This document shows, piece after piece, positions 42,850-52,426 of a stretch of DNA of 62,381 bases. Origin of the DNA: Pseudomonadota bacterium (lineage in GTDB: Bacteria; Pseudomonadota; Gammaproteobacteria; Steroidobacterales; Steroidobacteraceae); NCBI GenBank assembly GCA_021807675.1, contig JAKBCR010000008.1, positions 1-62,381 of the forward strand, in the 5' to 3' direction. The notes beneath the pieces are model-generated. The model did no database searches and was not told the DNA's origin. It was given only the letters and a program-made list of their open reading frames with translations. Position 1 is the first letter of the stretch. Each line of letters starts with the position of its first letter. Both the position numbers and the translations under genes were made by a program.

Positions 42850-43827
42850 TCACACGCCGCGGGCGACGGCCCCGGCCTTCAACTGCCGCACGCTGGCGCC
42901 ACCGCCACGCCCCAGGTCCAGGCAGCCGTGAAGCTGCGGCAGCCAGACCTGCATGCGCTCTGCCAGCTGGTAGGGTGGATTGAGGATGAGCATCCCCGAG
43001 CCGTTGAGCGCCACCCGGGAATCACGCGGGTAGAGCGACAGCTCCGCTGCGAGAAGCTCGCAGTCGAGCTCGCCGGCGAGCGCGGAATGCCACGCCACCG
43101 TGTCGCGCTCGTCCTTGATGGGATACCAGATCGCCACCACGCCGCTGTGGAAGCGTCGGAGCGCCTCCGCAGCGGCGCGCCGGGTCCGCTCGAAGTCCTG
43201 GCGGCTTTCCTCGTACGGCGGATCGATGAAGGTCAGTCCGCGCCGCTCGTGCGGCGGCAGCCAGGCGCGCAGGAGCGCGAAGCCATCGCCGGTCTCGACG
43301 GTGATATGAAGCGCTGGATCCGGGCTTCTGCGCGATCCGCGCGCGTCTCGGTCAAAAAGCGTGGTTTTTGCCCGAGACCCGGCCACCTGCGGCGGCCGGG
43401 CACATCCCTGTACCTGACCAGACAGCGCCCGCTCGAGCGCGCGCGCCTCGGCGGGCTGCCGCTCAATGAGTACCGCGCGGTCCCCCGGGCGCAGCTCGCT
43501 CGCGGCAAGGAGCGGGGAGCCGGGATAGAGTCGCGGCTCCCCGCGCTCGCGGCGCAACAGCTCGACGCGCTCGACATAGTGTCGCAGCTCCTGTGCCCGC
43601 AAGCGCCAGCCGTCACCGTCGGCGCTCGCTTGCGCCTCGAGGCGCGCGATGCCGGCTGCGGCTTCGCCAGGCGCTCCGGGCAAATCGTAGGCACCGCGGC
43701 CGGCATGCGTCTCGAGATAGAGAAAGCCCTTGTCCTTGCGCTTGAGCGCTGCCAGCAAAGCGAGCAACGTAACGTGCTTGTGCACGTCGGCGAAGTTGCC
43801 GGCGTGGCGAGAGTGCCGGTACTTCAC
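42850..43827 (-). CDS. rlmJ: 23S rRNA (adenine(2030)-N6)-methyltransferase carrying an in-frame repeat insertion
   Basis: RlmJ methylates A2030 of 23S rRNA. The protein starts MKYRHSRHAGNFADVHKHV, as in the family, and has FLYLETHAGRGAYDL (SAM site) and LTFIDPPYEESRQDFER with the catalytic DPPY. The length is 325 residues against about 280-290 for the family. The excess is residues 138-172 (VQGCARPPQV to SPDPA), encoded exactly by family A repeat copy A3 at 43311-43416. The insertion keeps the frame and precedes the strand leading to TVETGDGF. The rest of the sequence looks intact, so the enzyme may tolerate the insert as a surface loop. The next gene ends upstream at 43837. Confidence 0.94.
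   Translation of the reverse strand: MKYRHSRHAGNFADVHKHVTLLALLAALKRKDKGFLYLETHAGRGAYDLPGAPGEAAAGIARLEAQASADGDGWRLRAQELRHYVERVELLRRERGEPRLYPGSPLLAASELRPGDRAVLIERQPAEARALERALSGQVQGCARPPQVAGSRAKTTLFDRDARGSRRSPDPALHITVETGDGFALLRAWLPPHERRGLTFIDPPYEESRQDFERTRRAAAEALRRFHSGVVAIWYPIKDERDTVAWHSALAGELDCELLAAELSLYPRDSRVALNGSGMLILNPPYQLAERMQVWLPQLHGCLDLGRGGGASVRQLKAGAVARGV
43311..43416 (+). repeat. Family A stem-loop repeat, copy A3, inside rlmJ
   Basis: It starts GCGCTGGATCCGGGC and ends GGGCACATCCCTGTACCTG, as do the intergenic copies. The middle hairpin GTCTCGG-TCAAAAA-GCGTGG-TTTTTG-CCCGAGAC and the third hairpin CCCGGCC/GGCCGGG differ in sequence from other copies but pair fully. The first hairpin is altered (GGATC/GATCC). 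Net length in rlmJ is 35 codons with no stop on the coding strand. Confidence 0.9.
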
Positions 43828-43836
43828 GGCGCCGTC

Positions 43837-44511
43837 CTAGTGGCTTCGCGGACCCGGCGCGTCCGAGCGGGTCGCGTGCACCGCGGCAAACGCCTGCTGC
43901 GACATCGACGTGAGCGCGAGATCGGTAGCCTGCTGGAACGCCGCTACCACCTCTCCCAGCCTGTTCGCGGCGGCCGCGGCCCGTCCAGCCGCCACGAAGG
44001 TTGCGATGAGCCTGCGTCCGCCCTCGCTGCCCAACGTGCAATCGAGCGTCACGTGCACCGTGGGAGGCGCACCGGTGCCGGCCGAGTAGTCGGCATCGAA
44101 GTGCCTGATGGAGATTTGCAGGAGGTAGTGAGAGGGGAAGGGACTTTCCGCATCCTCCACCGAGCTCCAGTCACCCGAGGCGCGCAGTGTCTGTGTGGCC
44201 AGCGACTCGATCAGCGCCGGCGCATCGGCGGCCCATGCGCTGCCCGCGTAGACGTTCATCCGGTCGTCGGTCTGCAGCAGGACGATCTGCGAGGTGCCGA
44301 GGCCGGGCCCGGCCAGGGGCTGCGCTACGCGCAGCGATGCCGCCAGGGCCGGAGGGGGATTGGCGGCACCATCCGCCGATACGGCACCGGCCCGCAGAGT
44401 GTAGACCTGGACGGGTGGGGCGTCGCTGTGCAGCAGACTGGAGCAGCCGGCCATGCCGAGGCCGAGCAGGACTGGCGCGAAGCGCCGCAGGTGTCTCCAG
44501 ATAGGGCTCAA
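43837..44511 (-). CDS. ABC-type transport auxiliary lipoprotein of the MCE system
   Basis: A 224-residue precursor with lipobox MAGC (Cys about 23). The domain of ABC-transport auxiliary lipoproteins follows: VQVYTLRAG, LAASLRVAQPLAGPGLGTSQ, RMNVYAGSAWAADAPALIES and LLQISIRHFDADY. Related PqiC/MlaB-operon lipoproteins sit on the inner leaflet of the outer membrane and pair with MCE proteins. Its ATG overlaps the stop of the MCE gene by 4 bp. It is the last gene of a four-gene operon permease-ATPase-MCE-lipoprotein. Confidence 0.88.
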   Translation of the reverse strand: MSPIWRHLRRFAPVLLGLGMAGCSSLLHSDAPPVQVYTLRAGAVSADGAANPPPALAASLRVAQPLAGPGLGTSQIVLLQTDDRMNVYAGSAWAADAPALIESLATQTLRASGDWSSVEDAESPFPSHYLLQISIRHFDADYSAGTGAPPTVHVTLDCTLGSEGGRRLIATFVAAGRAAAAANRLGEVVAAFQQATDLALTSMSQQAFAAVHATRSDAPGPRSH

Positions 44512-45437
44512 CGGGGAATCTCCACGCCCGCCCGGGCCGGCTGGTAAAGGATCTGCGATGGATTGCGGCGCAGGCTGGCGGAGAGCTGGCGGATGCTCTT
44601 GGCAGCGGCCCTGCCCTCTCGCACGAAGCTCTCGAGCTGCGGCAGGCTGGCGCGCGTGAACGAGCGGACGTCGGCGCGGTTCTCCGCGATCATCTTCTCG
44701 AGCTGACCGGTCGCCTGCGACAGGTTGTCGGCCACCGTGCGCAGCCGCCGCACGGTCGAGACGACCTGTGGCCCGGCGGTATCCATTACGTTGCGGGTGC
44801 TTCGCGCCGTGGCGGCCAGCTCCGCGGTCGCTGTGCGAAGCTGGACCAGCAATGCATTGACGTTTTGCACCGTCTCCGGCAGCGAGCCGCTCGCCTGCGA
44901 GAGATTGTCGAGGCTGCGCGAGATGTCATCGATGTTGTGGTTGCTGAGCAGGCGGTTCAACCGCTCGATCACGCCCCCGGCGGCGGCGGAGAGGCGGGGA
45001 AGCTGCGCCATGAAGACGTCGAACTGTGAGGGTGCCGAGCGGATCACCGGGTATTCCAGGCTCGGCACCGACGGCCGCGCCGGCCGTACGGACTGCTGCA
45101 GGTCGATGTAAAGCAGGCCCGTCACGCCCTGCAGGTTGAGCTCCGCGACCGTGCGGGGCGAGATCGGAGCCGTCGACTGGATGTCCGCGATCACTTCCAC
45201 GCGTCCCGCATCGCGCGGATCGATGCGCATCTCGACGACCCGTCCGACCCGCACTCCGAGATAGCGGACGGCCGCGCCCTCCTCCAGGCCGCTGACGCTA
45301 CCGTTGAAATAGATCTCGTAGCGCTGATACGTCACATGCACGCGAGTGCCGGAATACCAGTACACGAAGAGCGCGGCGACAAGCGCCACGACCAGTACGA
45401 ATGCTCCGACCGCTGCGTAATTTGCCTCACGCTCCAT
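44508..45437 (-). CDS. MCE (MlaD-like) substrate-binding protein
   Basis: The 309-residue protein has one N-terminal transmembrane helix (about 9-29) and an MCE domain with YEIYFNGSVSGLEEGAAVRY, LGVRVGRVVEM and LNLQGVTGLLYIDLQ. A long helical C-terminal region follows. MCE proteins form hexamers in the periplasm that carry lipids between membranes. The protein is longer than MlaD (about 180 residues), and the helical tail could form a channel as in PqiB/YebT. It overlaps the ATPase gene by 11 bp. Confidence 0.92.
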   Translation of the reverse strand: MEREANYAAVGAFVLVVALVAALFVYWYSGTRVHVTYQRYEIYFNGSVSGLEEGAAVRYLGVRVGRVVEMRIDPRDAGRVEVIADIQSTAPISPRTVAELNLQGVTGLLYIDLQQSVRPARPSVPSLEYPVIRSAPSQFDVFMAQLPRLSAAAGGVIERLNRLLSNHNIDDISRSLDNLSQASGSLPETVQNVNALLVQLRTATAELAATARSTRNVMDTAGPQVVSTVRRLRTVADNLSQATGQLEKMIAENRADVRSFTRASLPQLESFVREGRAAAKSIRQLSASLRRNPSQILYQPARAGVEIPR

Positions 45438-46200
45438 GGGCCGCCACCTTGAGGTGAATGCTGGCGCGCTCCCCGTGAAAGTATGCCTGGATCCAGGGGT
45501 GAGGGTGATCGACGATGCGCTCCAGGGTGTCCGTCTCCATCCGCCGGTCCACGATCACGCCGACCCGGTTGCAGGTGCGAAAGATGGAGTCGAGGTCGTG
45601 CGTGATCATCACCACAGTCAACCGCAATTGCTTCTGCAGGTACAGCATCAACTCGTCGAACGCCGCCGCGCCGATCGGGTCGAGCCCGGAGGTCGGCTCA
45701 TCCAGGAACAGCAGCCTCGGGTCGAGCGCCAGCGCCCGCGCCAGGGCGGCCCGCTTGACCATGCCCCCGGAGAGCTCCGCAGGATATTTGCGCGCGGCGT
45801 CGGCGGGAAGGCCCACGAGACGGATCTTGAGCATCGCGAGCTCGTCGCGGGCCGAGGCCGGCAGCGCCCGCAGATGCTCGATCATGGGCAGCTGCACGTT
45901 CTGCAGCACACTGAGCGAGGAATACAACGCTCCCTGCTGGAAGGTCACGCCGTAACGGGCTTTCACCGCGCGCAGCGCTGCGCCCGAGAGCTGCGTGATG
46001 TCGTGCCCCTCGATGCGGATCGTGCCCGCCTGCGGCCGCTGCAGGCCGAGGATGCTCCTCAGCAGGACCGACTTGCCGGTGCCGGAGCCGCCGACGATGC
46101 CGAACACCTCGTCCGCACGGACTTCCATGTCGAGACCGTCGTGGACGAGCTGCGGGCCGAAGCGGTTGACCAGGCCGCGCACCTCCAGGACCGGGTACAT
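45427..46200 (-). CDS. MlaF-like ABC transporter ATP-binding protein
   Basis: A 257-residue ATPase with Walker A GIVGGSGTGKSVLLRSILGL, signature YPAELSGGMVKRAALARALA and Walker B LLFLDEPTSGLDPIGAAAFD, followed by VVMITHDLDSIFRTCNRVGV. The family energises MCE lipid transport. ATG 46200 overlaps the permease stop as TGATG. The longer frame to 46467 is inside the permease gene and is not used. Confidence 0.93.
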   Translation of the reverse strand: MYPVLEVRGLVNRFGPQLVHDGLDMEVRADEVFGIVGGSGTGKSVLLRSILGLQRPQAGTIRIEGHDITQLSGAALRAVKARYGVTFQQGALYSSLSVLQNVQLPMIEHLRALPASARDELAMLKIRLVGLPADAARKYPAELSGGMVKRAALARALALDPRLLFLDEPTSGLDPIGAAAFDELMLYLQKQLRLTVVMITHDLDSIFRTCNRVGVIVDRRMETDTLERIVDHPHPWIQAYFHGERASIHLKVAAHGA

Positions 46201-47354
46201 CAAACGCCCATCTCCATGAAAAGCACGGCGAAGAGGGCATCGGCAAGGATCACGAGGAAAATGGCCTGAACGACGGCGACCGTCGTGAGCCGGCCGAGCT
46301 CCCGGGAAGATCCGCGCACCTGCATGCCACGGTGGGCTCCCGCCATTGCGATGAGCACGGCGAATACGGGAGCCTTGATGATCCCGACCCAGAAAGTGGT
46401 GCGGGAGATGGCCTGACTGACCCGATGGGCATACTGATCGAGTGGCATGTGCAGCAACGAGACGCACAGCACAGCCCCGCCGACGAGACCGACGAGGTCG
46501 GCGACCACGGTGAGGAGCGGGAGGGAGATGACCAGCCCGAGCACACGCGGCAGGACCAACGCTTCGAACGGATCAACGCCGGTCGCCCGCAGCGCGTCAA
46601 CCTCTTCGTTGAGCTTCATGGAGCCGATCTCGGCCGCGAAGGCGCTGCCGGAGCGCCCGGCGACGACGATGGCCGTGAGCAGCACGCCCAGCTCGCGCAG
46701 GACGCCGATGGTGACGAGGTCGGCCACGAAGATCTCCGCGCCGAAGCTGCGGAGCTGTTGTGCGCTCATGTAGGCGACGATGATGCTGATGAGAAACGCG
46801 ATCAGCGCCACGATCGGGATGGCGGTGATCCCGGTGTCGTACACATGCCGCGCAACCGAGATCGGGCGCAGGCTTCTCGGATGCCTGAGGGCATGGAGCG
46901 CCGTGCCGCTCAGCCTGCCGAGAAACGCGAGCGCGCCAACCATGTCGCGCCACAGCGCCACTGCGCGGTGACCGATGAATGCGAGTGTCGCAACCTCCGC
47001 CTGGACAGGCAGTCCGACGATTTCCGCGGGAGCTTCCCCGACGGGCCGGGACGCGGCGCCCGCCACCTCGCTCGGCCGCAGGGTCTCCTCCACGAGACGC
47101 AGCTGATCCGGCGGCGTGCCGGCGAAAGCGACCTGCACGCCGGCATGCCGAGCCTGCAGCACGAACTCCCGCAAGCGCCAGGCGCCTGTCAGATCGAGCC
47201 CGGCGAGCCGGTCGGTGGCGATCTCGAGCCGTCTCGAGCCGGAAAGATCCACCGCTGCGAGCGCGGCATCGATCTTCCCATAAGCGAGCGCCCGCCACTC
47301 GCCTGTCAGATTCAGCGCGAGCCCCCGCTCCGTCCTGTGCATTTCCATCACCAT
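46200..47354 (-). CDS. STAS-MlaE fused permease of the MCE system
   Basis: The 384-residue protein has an N-terminal STAS-like domain (about 1-100, with LALNLTGEWRALAYGKIDAA) and a C-terminal MlaE permease. The permease shows FLISIIVAYMSAQQLRSFGA, LTAIVVAGRSGSAFAAEIGS, MKLNEEVDALRATGVDPFEA and LVLPRVLGLVISLPLL. STAS normally resides in the separate MlaB subunit; here it is fused to the permease, a known alternative. ATG 47354 is the first of three clustered ATGs. It heads the operon and is divergent from mdh across 213 bp. Confidence 0.92.
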   Translation of the reverse strand: MVMEMHRTERGLALNLTGEWRALAYGKIDAALAAVDLSGSRRLEIATDRLAGLDLTGAWRLREFVLQARHAGVQVAFAGTPPDQLRLVEETLRPSEVAGAASRPVGEAPAEIVGLPVQAEVATLAFIGHRAVALWRDMVGALAFLGRLSGTALHALRHPRSLRPISVARHVYDTGITAIPIVALIAFLISIIVAYMSAQQLRSFGAEIFVADLVTIGVLRELGVLLTAIVVAGRSGSAFAAEIGSMKLNEEVDALRATGVDPFEALVLPRVLGLVISLPLLTVVADLVGLVGGAVLCVSLLHMPLDQYAHRVSQAISRTTFWVGIIKAPVFAVLIAMAGAHRGMQVRGSSRELGRLTTVAVVQAIFLVILADALFAVLFMEMGV

Positions 47355-47567
47355 GGTGGCGGATGATAAGCGGGTGGTGCTGCGCCTGCACGAAAGCAAA
47401 AGACTCAAGCGGCCCGAGGTCGCCGTGAGCCTGAGATCCGCCAACGCGGGAGGAGGCGTCCCGGGAAACGGCCGCGGGATCGATCCGGTGAATGGGCCGC
47501 GCAGGTGCCACCAGGTGGGCAAGCAGGTAGAATTACAGGTCTTTCGCCTCGGGAGCCTGAACACACC

Positions 47568-48545
47568 ATGAAGCCCGCCTTGAATGTCGCGATCACCGGC
47601 GCCGCCGGCCAGATCGGCTATGCCCTCGCCTTCCGCGTCGCCTCCGGCCAGCTCCTCGGGCCGGACCAGCCGGTCAATCTGCACCTGCTCGAGGTCACCC
47701 CGGCCCTGCAGGCGCTGAACGGCGTCGTCATGGAGCTGGCCGACTGCGCCTTCCCGTGGCTCAACAAGGTGGTGGCCTCTGACCAGGCCAAGGTCGCCTT
47801 CCGCGATTGCCACGTCGCGCTTCTGGTCGGCGCGAAGCCGCGCGGACCCGGCATGGAGCGCAAGGATCTGCTGCTCGCCAATGCGCAGATCTTCTCCGCC
47901 CAGGGCAAGGCGCTCAACGAGGCGGCGGATCGCAACGTGAAGGTACTGGTGGTCGGCAACCCCGCCAACACCAACGCGCTCATCGCGCGCTCGAACGCGA
48001 AGGACCTCAACCCGCGCAACTTCACCGCGATGATGCGCCTGGATCACAATCGCGCCCTGTCCCAGCTTGCGGAGAAGACCGGCACTCACGTGACCGACAT
48101 CCGCCGCATGACCGTGTGGGGCAACCACTCCGCCACACAGTACCCGGACATCACTCATACCTTGGTCAAGGGCAAGCCCGCACGCGCGCTCGTCGATGCC
48201 GCGTGGGTGGAGCAGACCTTCATCCCGCTCGTGCAGCAGCGCGGCGCCGCCATCATCAAGGCGCGCGGCGCCTCCTCGGCGGCATCGGCCGCTTCGGCCG
48301 CCATAGATCACGTCCATACCTGGATCCACGGCACCACCGAGGGCGACTGGGTGAGCATGGCGATCCCCTCCGACGGCAGCTATGGCATCCCGGAAGGGGT
48401 GATCTACTCGTACCCGGTGACCACCAAGAACGGCGAGTACCAGATCGTCCAGGGGCTCTCGATCGACGAGTTCAGCCGCAAGCGGATGGACGCCACGCTC
48501 GCGGAGCTGAAGGAAGAGCGCGACGGGGTGAGATCCCTCATTTGA
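47568..48545 (+). CDS. mdh: Malate dehydrogenase
   Basis: NAD-dependent interconversion of malate and oxaloacetate in the TCA cycle. The 325-residue enzyme has [60 protein letters not shown] with the substrate-binding arginines, and [20 protein letters not shown]. The catalytic histidine is in [17 protein letters not shown] 47568 fits the family start. A TAGAAT at 47528-47533 may be the -10 of its promoter. Repeat A4 follows directly after the stop. Confidence 0.97.
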   Translation: MKPALNVAITGAAGQIGYALAFRVASGQLLGPDQPVNLHLLEVTPALQALNGVVMELADCAFPWLNKVVASDQAKVAFRDCHVALLVGAKPRGPGMERKDLLLANAQIFSAQGKALNEAADRNVKVLVVGNPANTNALIARSNAKDLNPRNFTAMMRLDHNRALSQLAEKTGTHVTDIRRMTVWGNHSATQYPDITHTLVKGKPARALVDAAWVEQTFIPLVQQRGAAIIKARGASSAASAASAAIDHVHTWIHGTTEGDWVSMAIPSDGSYGIPEGVIYSYPVTTKNGEYQIVQGLSIDEFSRKRMDATLAELKEERDGVRSLI

Positions 48546-48546
48546 G

Positions 48547-48650
48547 GCGCTGGATCCGGGCATACCTGCCCGGCCCAGCGCGCGGCGGACAAAAGGCGCG
48601 ACTTTTGCCCGCCACTCGCCGCCTACGGCGGCGGGCTCGCCCTGTGCCTG
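48547..48650 (+). repeat. Family A stem-loop repeat, copy A4
   Basis: The most regular copy. Hairpin 1 is GCGCTGGATCCGGGCA paired with TGCCCGGCCCAGCGC, hairpin 2 GGCGGACAAAAGGCGCG paired with CTTTTGCCCGCC, hairpin 3 CGCCGC-CTAC-GGCGGCG, and the tail CCCTGTGCCTG. It begins 2 bp after the mdh stop and lies in the 175-bp gap before fadE. The other about 70 bp of this gap shows no clear signal. Confidence 0.88.
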
Positions 48651-48720
48651 CGCTTCAGCGGCGGGCCCGTGGCCATGATGTCTGGTGGGATAGGGACGCC
48701 GCTGGAGTAGACTCCCGCAG

Positions 48721-51219
48721 GTGACGGGAGCGTTCATTACACTGGTATTCGTGGCGGCGGTGCTCTTTCTCGCGTACCGCCGCCTCTCCTTGCTCGCCTT
48801 CACTGCGACTTTCACCGCGCTGCTCCTCGCTTATACCGTTTTGGGCGCCTCGGGGACGCCGGCGGGAACGTGGAAGGGATTCCTGTGGCTGCTGCTCGCG
48901 GGGCTATGGATCCTCAATTTCCGGCCGCTGCGCAAGGCGATCATCACCCGGCCATTCATGAAGGCCTATCTGAAGCTCCTGCCTACGATGTCCCAGACGG
49001 AGCGCGAGGCGTTGGAGGCCGGTACGGTCTGGTGGGACGGGGAGCTGTTCACCGGTGCGCCAAGGTGGTCGAAGCTGTTGTCGGCCCACCCGCCGCAGCT
49101 GACCGAGGCCGAGCGGGCTTTTCTCGCCGGCCCGTGCGAGGAGCTCTGCCGCATGCTCGATGACTGGAACATCACACACGAGCGCGGGGACATGCCTGCG
49201 CACGTGTGGGATTTCCTCAAATCGCGTGGCTTCTTCGCCATGATCATCCCCAAGCGCTACGGCGGCCTCGAGTTCTCTGCGTACGCTCACTCCTGTGTGC
49301 TCGCCAAGCTCGCAAGCCGCAGCGCAACCTGCGCCTCCACGGTCGCGGTGCCCAATTCGCTGGGGCCTGCGGAGCTCCTCAACCACTACGGCACGGAGGA
49401 GCAAAAGAGCCACTACCTGCCGCGGCTCGCGCGCGGCGAGGAAGTGCCCTGCTTCGCGCTCACCGGTCCGCGGGCAGGATCCGATGCGGCCTCCATCCCG
49501 GATACGGGCATCGTCTGCCGTGGCATCTGGCAGGGCCGGGAGATCGTCGGCATACGGCTCAATTTCACCAAGCGGTACATCACGCTCGCGCCCATCGCGA
49601 CGGTGATCGGCCTCGCCTTCCGGTTGTTCGATCCCGAGAGGCTCCTCGGCGAGCGGGTGGACATCGGCATCACCTGCGCTCTGATTCCGCGGGAGACGCC
49701 CGGTGTAGGAATCGGGCGGCGACATTTCCCACTCAACATCCCGTTCCAGAACGGTCCCATCGAGGGCCACGATGTATTCGTGCCACTCGACGCCATCATC
49801 GGCGGCCCGCGGATGGCGGGTGCGGGCTGGCGCATGCTGGTCGAGCAGCTCTCGGTCGGGCGCTGCATCTCCCTGCCCTCCAACGCGACCGGAGGCGCCA
49901 AGGCGGCCGTGTGGGCAACTGGCGCGTATGCGCGGATACGGCGGCAATTCAACATGCCAGTCGCGCGATTCGAGGGCGTCGAGGCCGTACTCGCCCGGAT
50001 GGTTGGGTTGACGTATACGATGGATGCCGCGCGCTCCGTCACCGCGGGCGCTATCGACGGGGGGGAGAAGCCGTCAGTGCCTTCGGCGATGCTCAAGTAT
50101 CACGTGACGGAGATGAGCCGACAGGTCGCCAACGATGCAATGGATGTGCATGGCGGGAAGGGCATCTGTCTGGGTCCCCACAATTACCTGGCTCGCGGCT
50201 ACGAGTCGGTGCCGATCACGATTACGGTGGAAGGCGCCAATCTCCTCACCCGCAATCTCATCATCTTCGGCCAGGGCGCGGTGCGTTGCCACCCGTTCGT
50301 GCTGCGGGAGATGAGCGCCGCGCGCGATCCGGATCGCTCACGCGGTGTCGACGAGTTCGATCGGGCGCTCTTCGCGCATATCGGATTCACCATCTCCAAC
50401 GCCGTGCGCTCGCTCGTCATGGCGCTCACTCACGCACGCTTCACCCGCGCACCGGTATCCGGCCCGATTGGCCGCTATTACCAGCACATCGTACGGTTCA
50501 GCGCCTCTTTCGCCTTCACCGTGGATGTGGCGATGCTGACGCTCGGCGGATACCTGAAGAAGAAGGAAAGCCTGTCGGCGCGGCTCGGGGATGTGCTGTC
50601 GGCGATGTATCTCGCCTCCATGGTGCTCAAGCATCACGACAACCAGGGGCGGCCGGAGGAGGATTTGCCCATCGTCGAGTGGGCCTGCCGCAACCTCCTC
50701 TATCACGCCCAGGAGCAGCTGCACGGCTTCCTGCGCAACTTCCCGAATCGCCTGCTTGCCGGCCTGATGCGCGCCGTCGTCTTCCCGCGCGGCCGCGCCT
50801 ACTCCGCGCCGTCGGACCGGCTCGGCCGGAAGGTCGCGGAGCTCGTGACCCGCTCCGGCGAATCGCGCGAGCGGCTCTGCGAGAACATCTATTGGACGCT
50901 CGAGCCCGGCAATCCGCTGGGGCTGCTCGAGGACGCTCTGCGCCTCGCTGAGACGCTGGAACCCCTCGAGAAGCGCATCCGGGTGGAAGGCGTCAAGACT
51001 GGACGCGTAACGGCGCTCGACCTGCCGGGACAGATCACGCAGGCGCTCGCGTTGGGGATCATCTCCCAGCCGGAGGCGGAGGCGTTGCGAGACTATGACC
51101 GCAAGGTCATGCAGCTCATCCACGTGGATGACTTCGCTCCGCACGAGCTCGGCGCTCAGGCCCGACCGCAGTCGGCGGAGCCGCAGGGTCCGGTGCGAAC
51201 CACCGCACGGGCGGTATGA
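48721..51219 (+). CDS. fadE: Acyl-CoA dehydrogenase FadE
   Basis: This flavoenzyme catalyses the first oxidation of fatty acid beta-oxidation. The 832-residue product is the long FadE type. It has two N-terminal transmembrane helices (about 5-20, 24-44), the acyl-CoA dehydrogenase core (YGGLEFSAYAHSCVLAKLAS, CFALTGPRAGSDAASIPDTG and HGGKGICLGPHNYLARGYES) and a C-terminal extension unique to FadE. GTG 48721 is the start, preceded by CCCGCAG. The catalytic base region is present in YESVPITITVEGANLLTRNL. It is followed 16 bp later by dinB. Confidence 0.96.
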   Translation: MTGAFITLVFVAAVLFLAYRRLSLLAFTATFTALLLAYTVLGASGTPAGTWKGFLWLLLAGLWILNFRPLRKAIITRPFMKAYLKLLPTMSQTEREALEAGTVWWDGELFTGAPRWSKLLSAHPPQLTEAERAFLAGPCEELCRMLDDWNITHERGDMPAHVWDFLKSRGFFAMIIPKRYGGLEFSAYAHSCVLAKLASRSATCASTVAVPNSLGPAELLNHYGTEEQKSHYLPRLARGEEVPCFALTGPRAGSDAASIPDTGIVCRGIWQGREIVGIRLNFTKRYITLAPIATVIGLAFRLFDPERLLGERVDIGITCALIPRETPGVGIGRRHFPLNIPFQNGPIEGHDVFVPLDAIIGGPRMAGAGWRMLVEQLSVGRCISLPSNATGGAKAAVWATGAYARIRRQFNMPVARFEGVEAVLARMVGLTYTMDAARSVTAGAIDGGEKPSVPSAMLKYHVTEMSRQVANDAMDVHGGKGICLGPHNYLARGYESVPITITVEGANLLTRNLIIFGQGAVRCHPFVLREMSAARDPDRSRGVDEFDRALFAHIGFTISNAVRSLVMALTHARFTRAPVSGPIGRYYQHIVRFSASFAFTVDVAMLTLGGYLKKKESLSARLGDVLSAMYLASMVLKHHDNQGRPEEDLPIVEWACRNLLYHAQEQLHGFLRNFPNRLLAGLMRAVVFPRGRAYSAPSDRLGRKVAELVTRSGESRERLCENIYWTLEPGNPLGLLEDALRLAETLEPLEKRIRVEGVKTGRVTALDLPGQITQALALGIISQPEAEALRDYDRKVMQLIHVDDFAPHELGAQARPQSAEPQGPVRTTARAV

Positions 51220-51235
51220 GCGGTCCTGGTGCGGA

Positions 51236-52414
51236 ATGACCCGCGCCGTCCTGCATGTCGACATGGACGCTTTCTACGCATCCGTGGAGCAGCGTGACAA
51301 CCCGGAGCTCGCCGGCAAGCCGGTCATCGTCGGATGGCCTGGCGGCCGTGGAGTCGTCGCGGCGGCAAGCTATGAGGTCCGCAGATTCGGTGTGCGGTCG
51401 GCGATGCCGATGCACACGGCGCTGCGGCTCTGCCGCGAGGCGATCTGCATCCCGCCGCGCATTCAGCGCTACCGGGAGGTCTCGGGGAGAGTGTTCGGCG
51501 TGTTTCATGAGATCACTCCGCTCGTCCAGGGCCTCTCACTCGATGAGGCGTACCTGGATGTCACGGAGAGCCGGGCACTGCTCGGCGAGCCCGCCGCGAT
51601 AGCCAGGCGGATCAAGGACGAGATCAGAGCACGCACCGGACTGACCGCCTCGGTCGGCGTAGCGACCAACAAGCTGGTGGCCAAGATCGCCTCGGATCTC
51701 GACAAGCCCAATGGACTGACCGTCGTGCCGGAGAATCGCATCCGCGAAGTGCTCGATCCGCTATCGGTGCGTCGGCTGCCCGGGCTCGGGCGAAAGCTTG
51801 GCGAGCGAGTGCAAGCCGCGGGCCTGCGCACGCTAGGCGAGCTGCGGACCGCGACGGATGCCGTCCTGTGGCCGCTCTTCGGACGCGACGCACCGAGGAT
51901 GCGCGAGCGGGCGGCGGGCCTCGACGATCGTCCCGTGCGGCCCGATCAAGAGGAGAAATCGCTGAGCGCCGAGGATACCTTCGCGCAGGACCTTGCCGAT
52001 CCCCGCCGCCTCGACGCGCAGCTCTGCCGGCTGGCGGAGCTGGCCTGTGAGCGGCTGCGGGCGCGAGGGTTGATGGCGGGACGGGTGGGGGTGAAGATCC
52101 GCCGTCACGATTTCGCGACATTCACCCGACAGCGGGCGATCGCGCCACCTGCCTGCGAGGGGCTCACGGTGCGCAATGTCGCCCGGGAGCTGCTTTCACG
52201 CTGGCTCGGCGAGCACGCTGGTGCGAAACTTCGACTCCTGGGGGTGGTCTTGAGCGACTTGAGCCCGGCCTCGCAGCTGGGCCTTTTCGATGGGTACCGG
52301 GAGTCGGGCACGAGCGGCAAGGGCGCCCGCGACCCGCGCCTCGACCTCGCGCTCGATGAGGTGCGCGCGCGGTTCGGCCCGGATGCGCTGCAGCGCGGCA
52401 ACACGATCGAGTAG
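51236..52414 (+). CDS. dinB: DNA polymerase IV
   Basis: A Y-family translesion polymerase. The 392-residue protein has the metal-binding LHVDMDAFYASVEQRDNPEL and LSLDEAYLDVT with the catalytic Asp-Glu pair. TASVGVATNKLVAKIASDLD and the helix-hairpin-helix RRLPGLGRKLGERVQAAGLR follow. SQLGLF near the C-terminus is a beta-clamp binding motif. ATG 51236 is chosen because it starts the family sequence MTRAVLHVDMDAF; the frame upstream lies within fadE. No LexA box was identified in the 16-bp gap. Confidence 0.96.
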   Translation: MTRAVLHVDMDAFYASVEQRDNPELAGKPVIVGWPGGRGVVAAASYEVRRFGVRSAMPMHTALRLCREAICIPPRIQRYREVSGRVFGVFHEITPLVQGLSLDEAYLDVTESRALLGEPAAIARRIKDEIRARTGLTASVGVATNKLVAKIASDLDKPNGLTVVPENRIREVLDPLSVRRLPGLGRKLGERVQAAGLRTLGELRTATDAVLWPLFGRDAPRMRERAAGLDDRPVRPDQEEKSLSAEDTFAQDLADPRRLDAQLCRLAELACERLRARGLMAGRVGVKIRRHDFATFTRQRAIAPPACEGLTVRNVARELLSRWLGEHAGAKLRLLGVVLSDLSPASQLGLFDGYRESGTSGKGARDPRLDLALDEVRARFGPDALQRGNTIE

Positions 52415-52426
52415 CTTTCCTTTTCC

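Noticed and set aside
47355-48815. Upstream extension of the permease frame to 871 codons
   Set aside because: The extension is antisense to mdh and repeat A4; the conserved STAS-MlaE protein starts at 47354.
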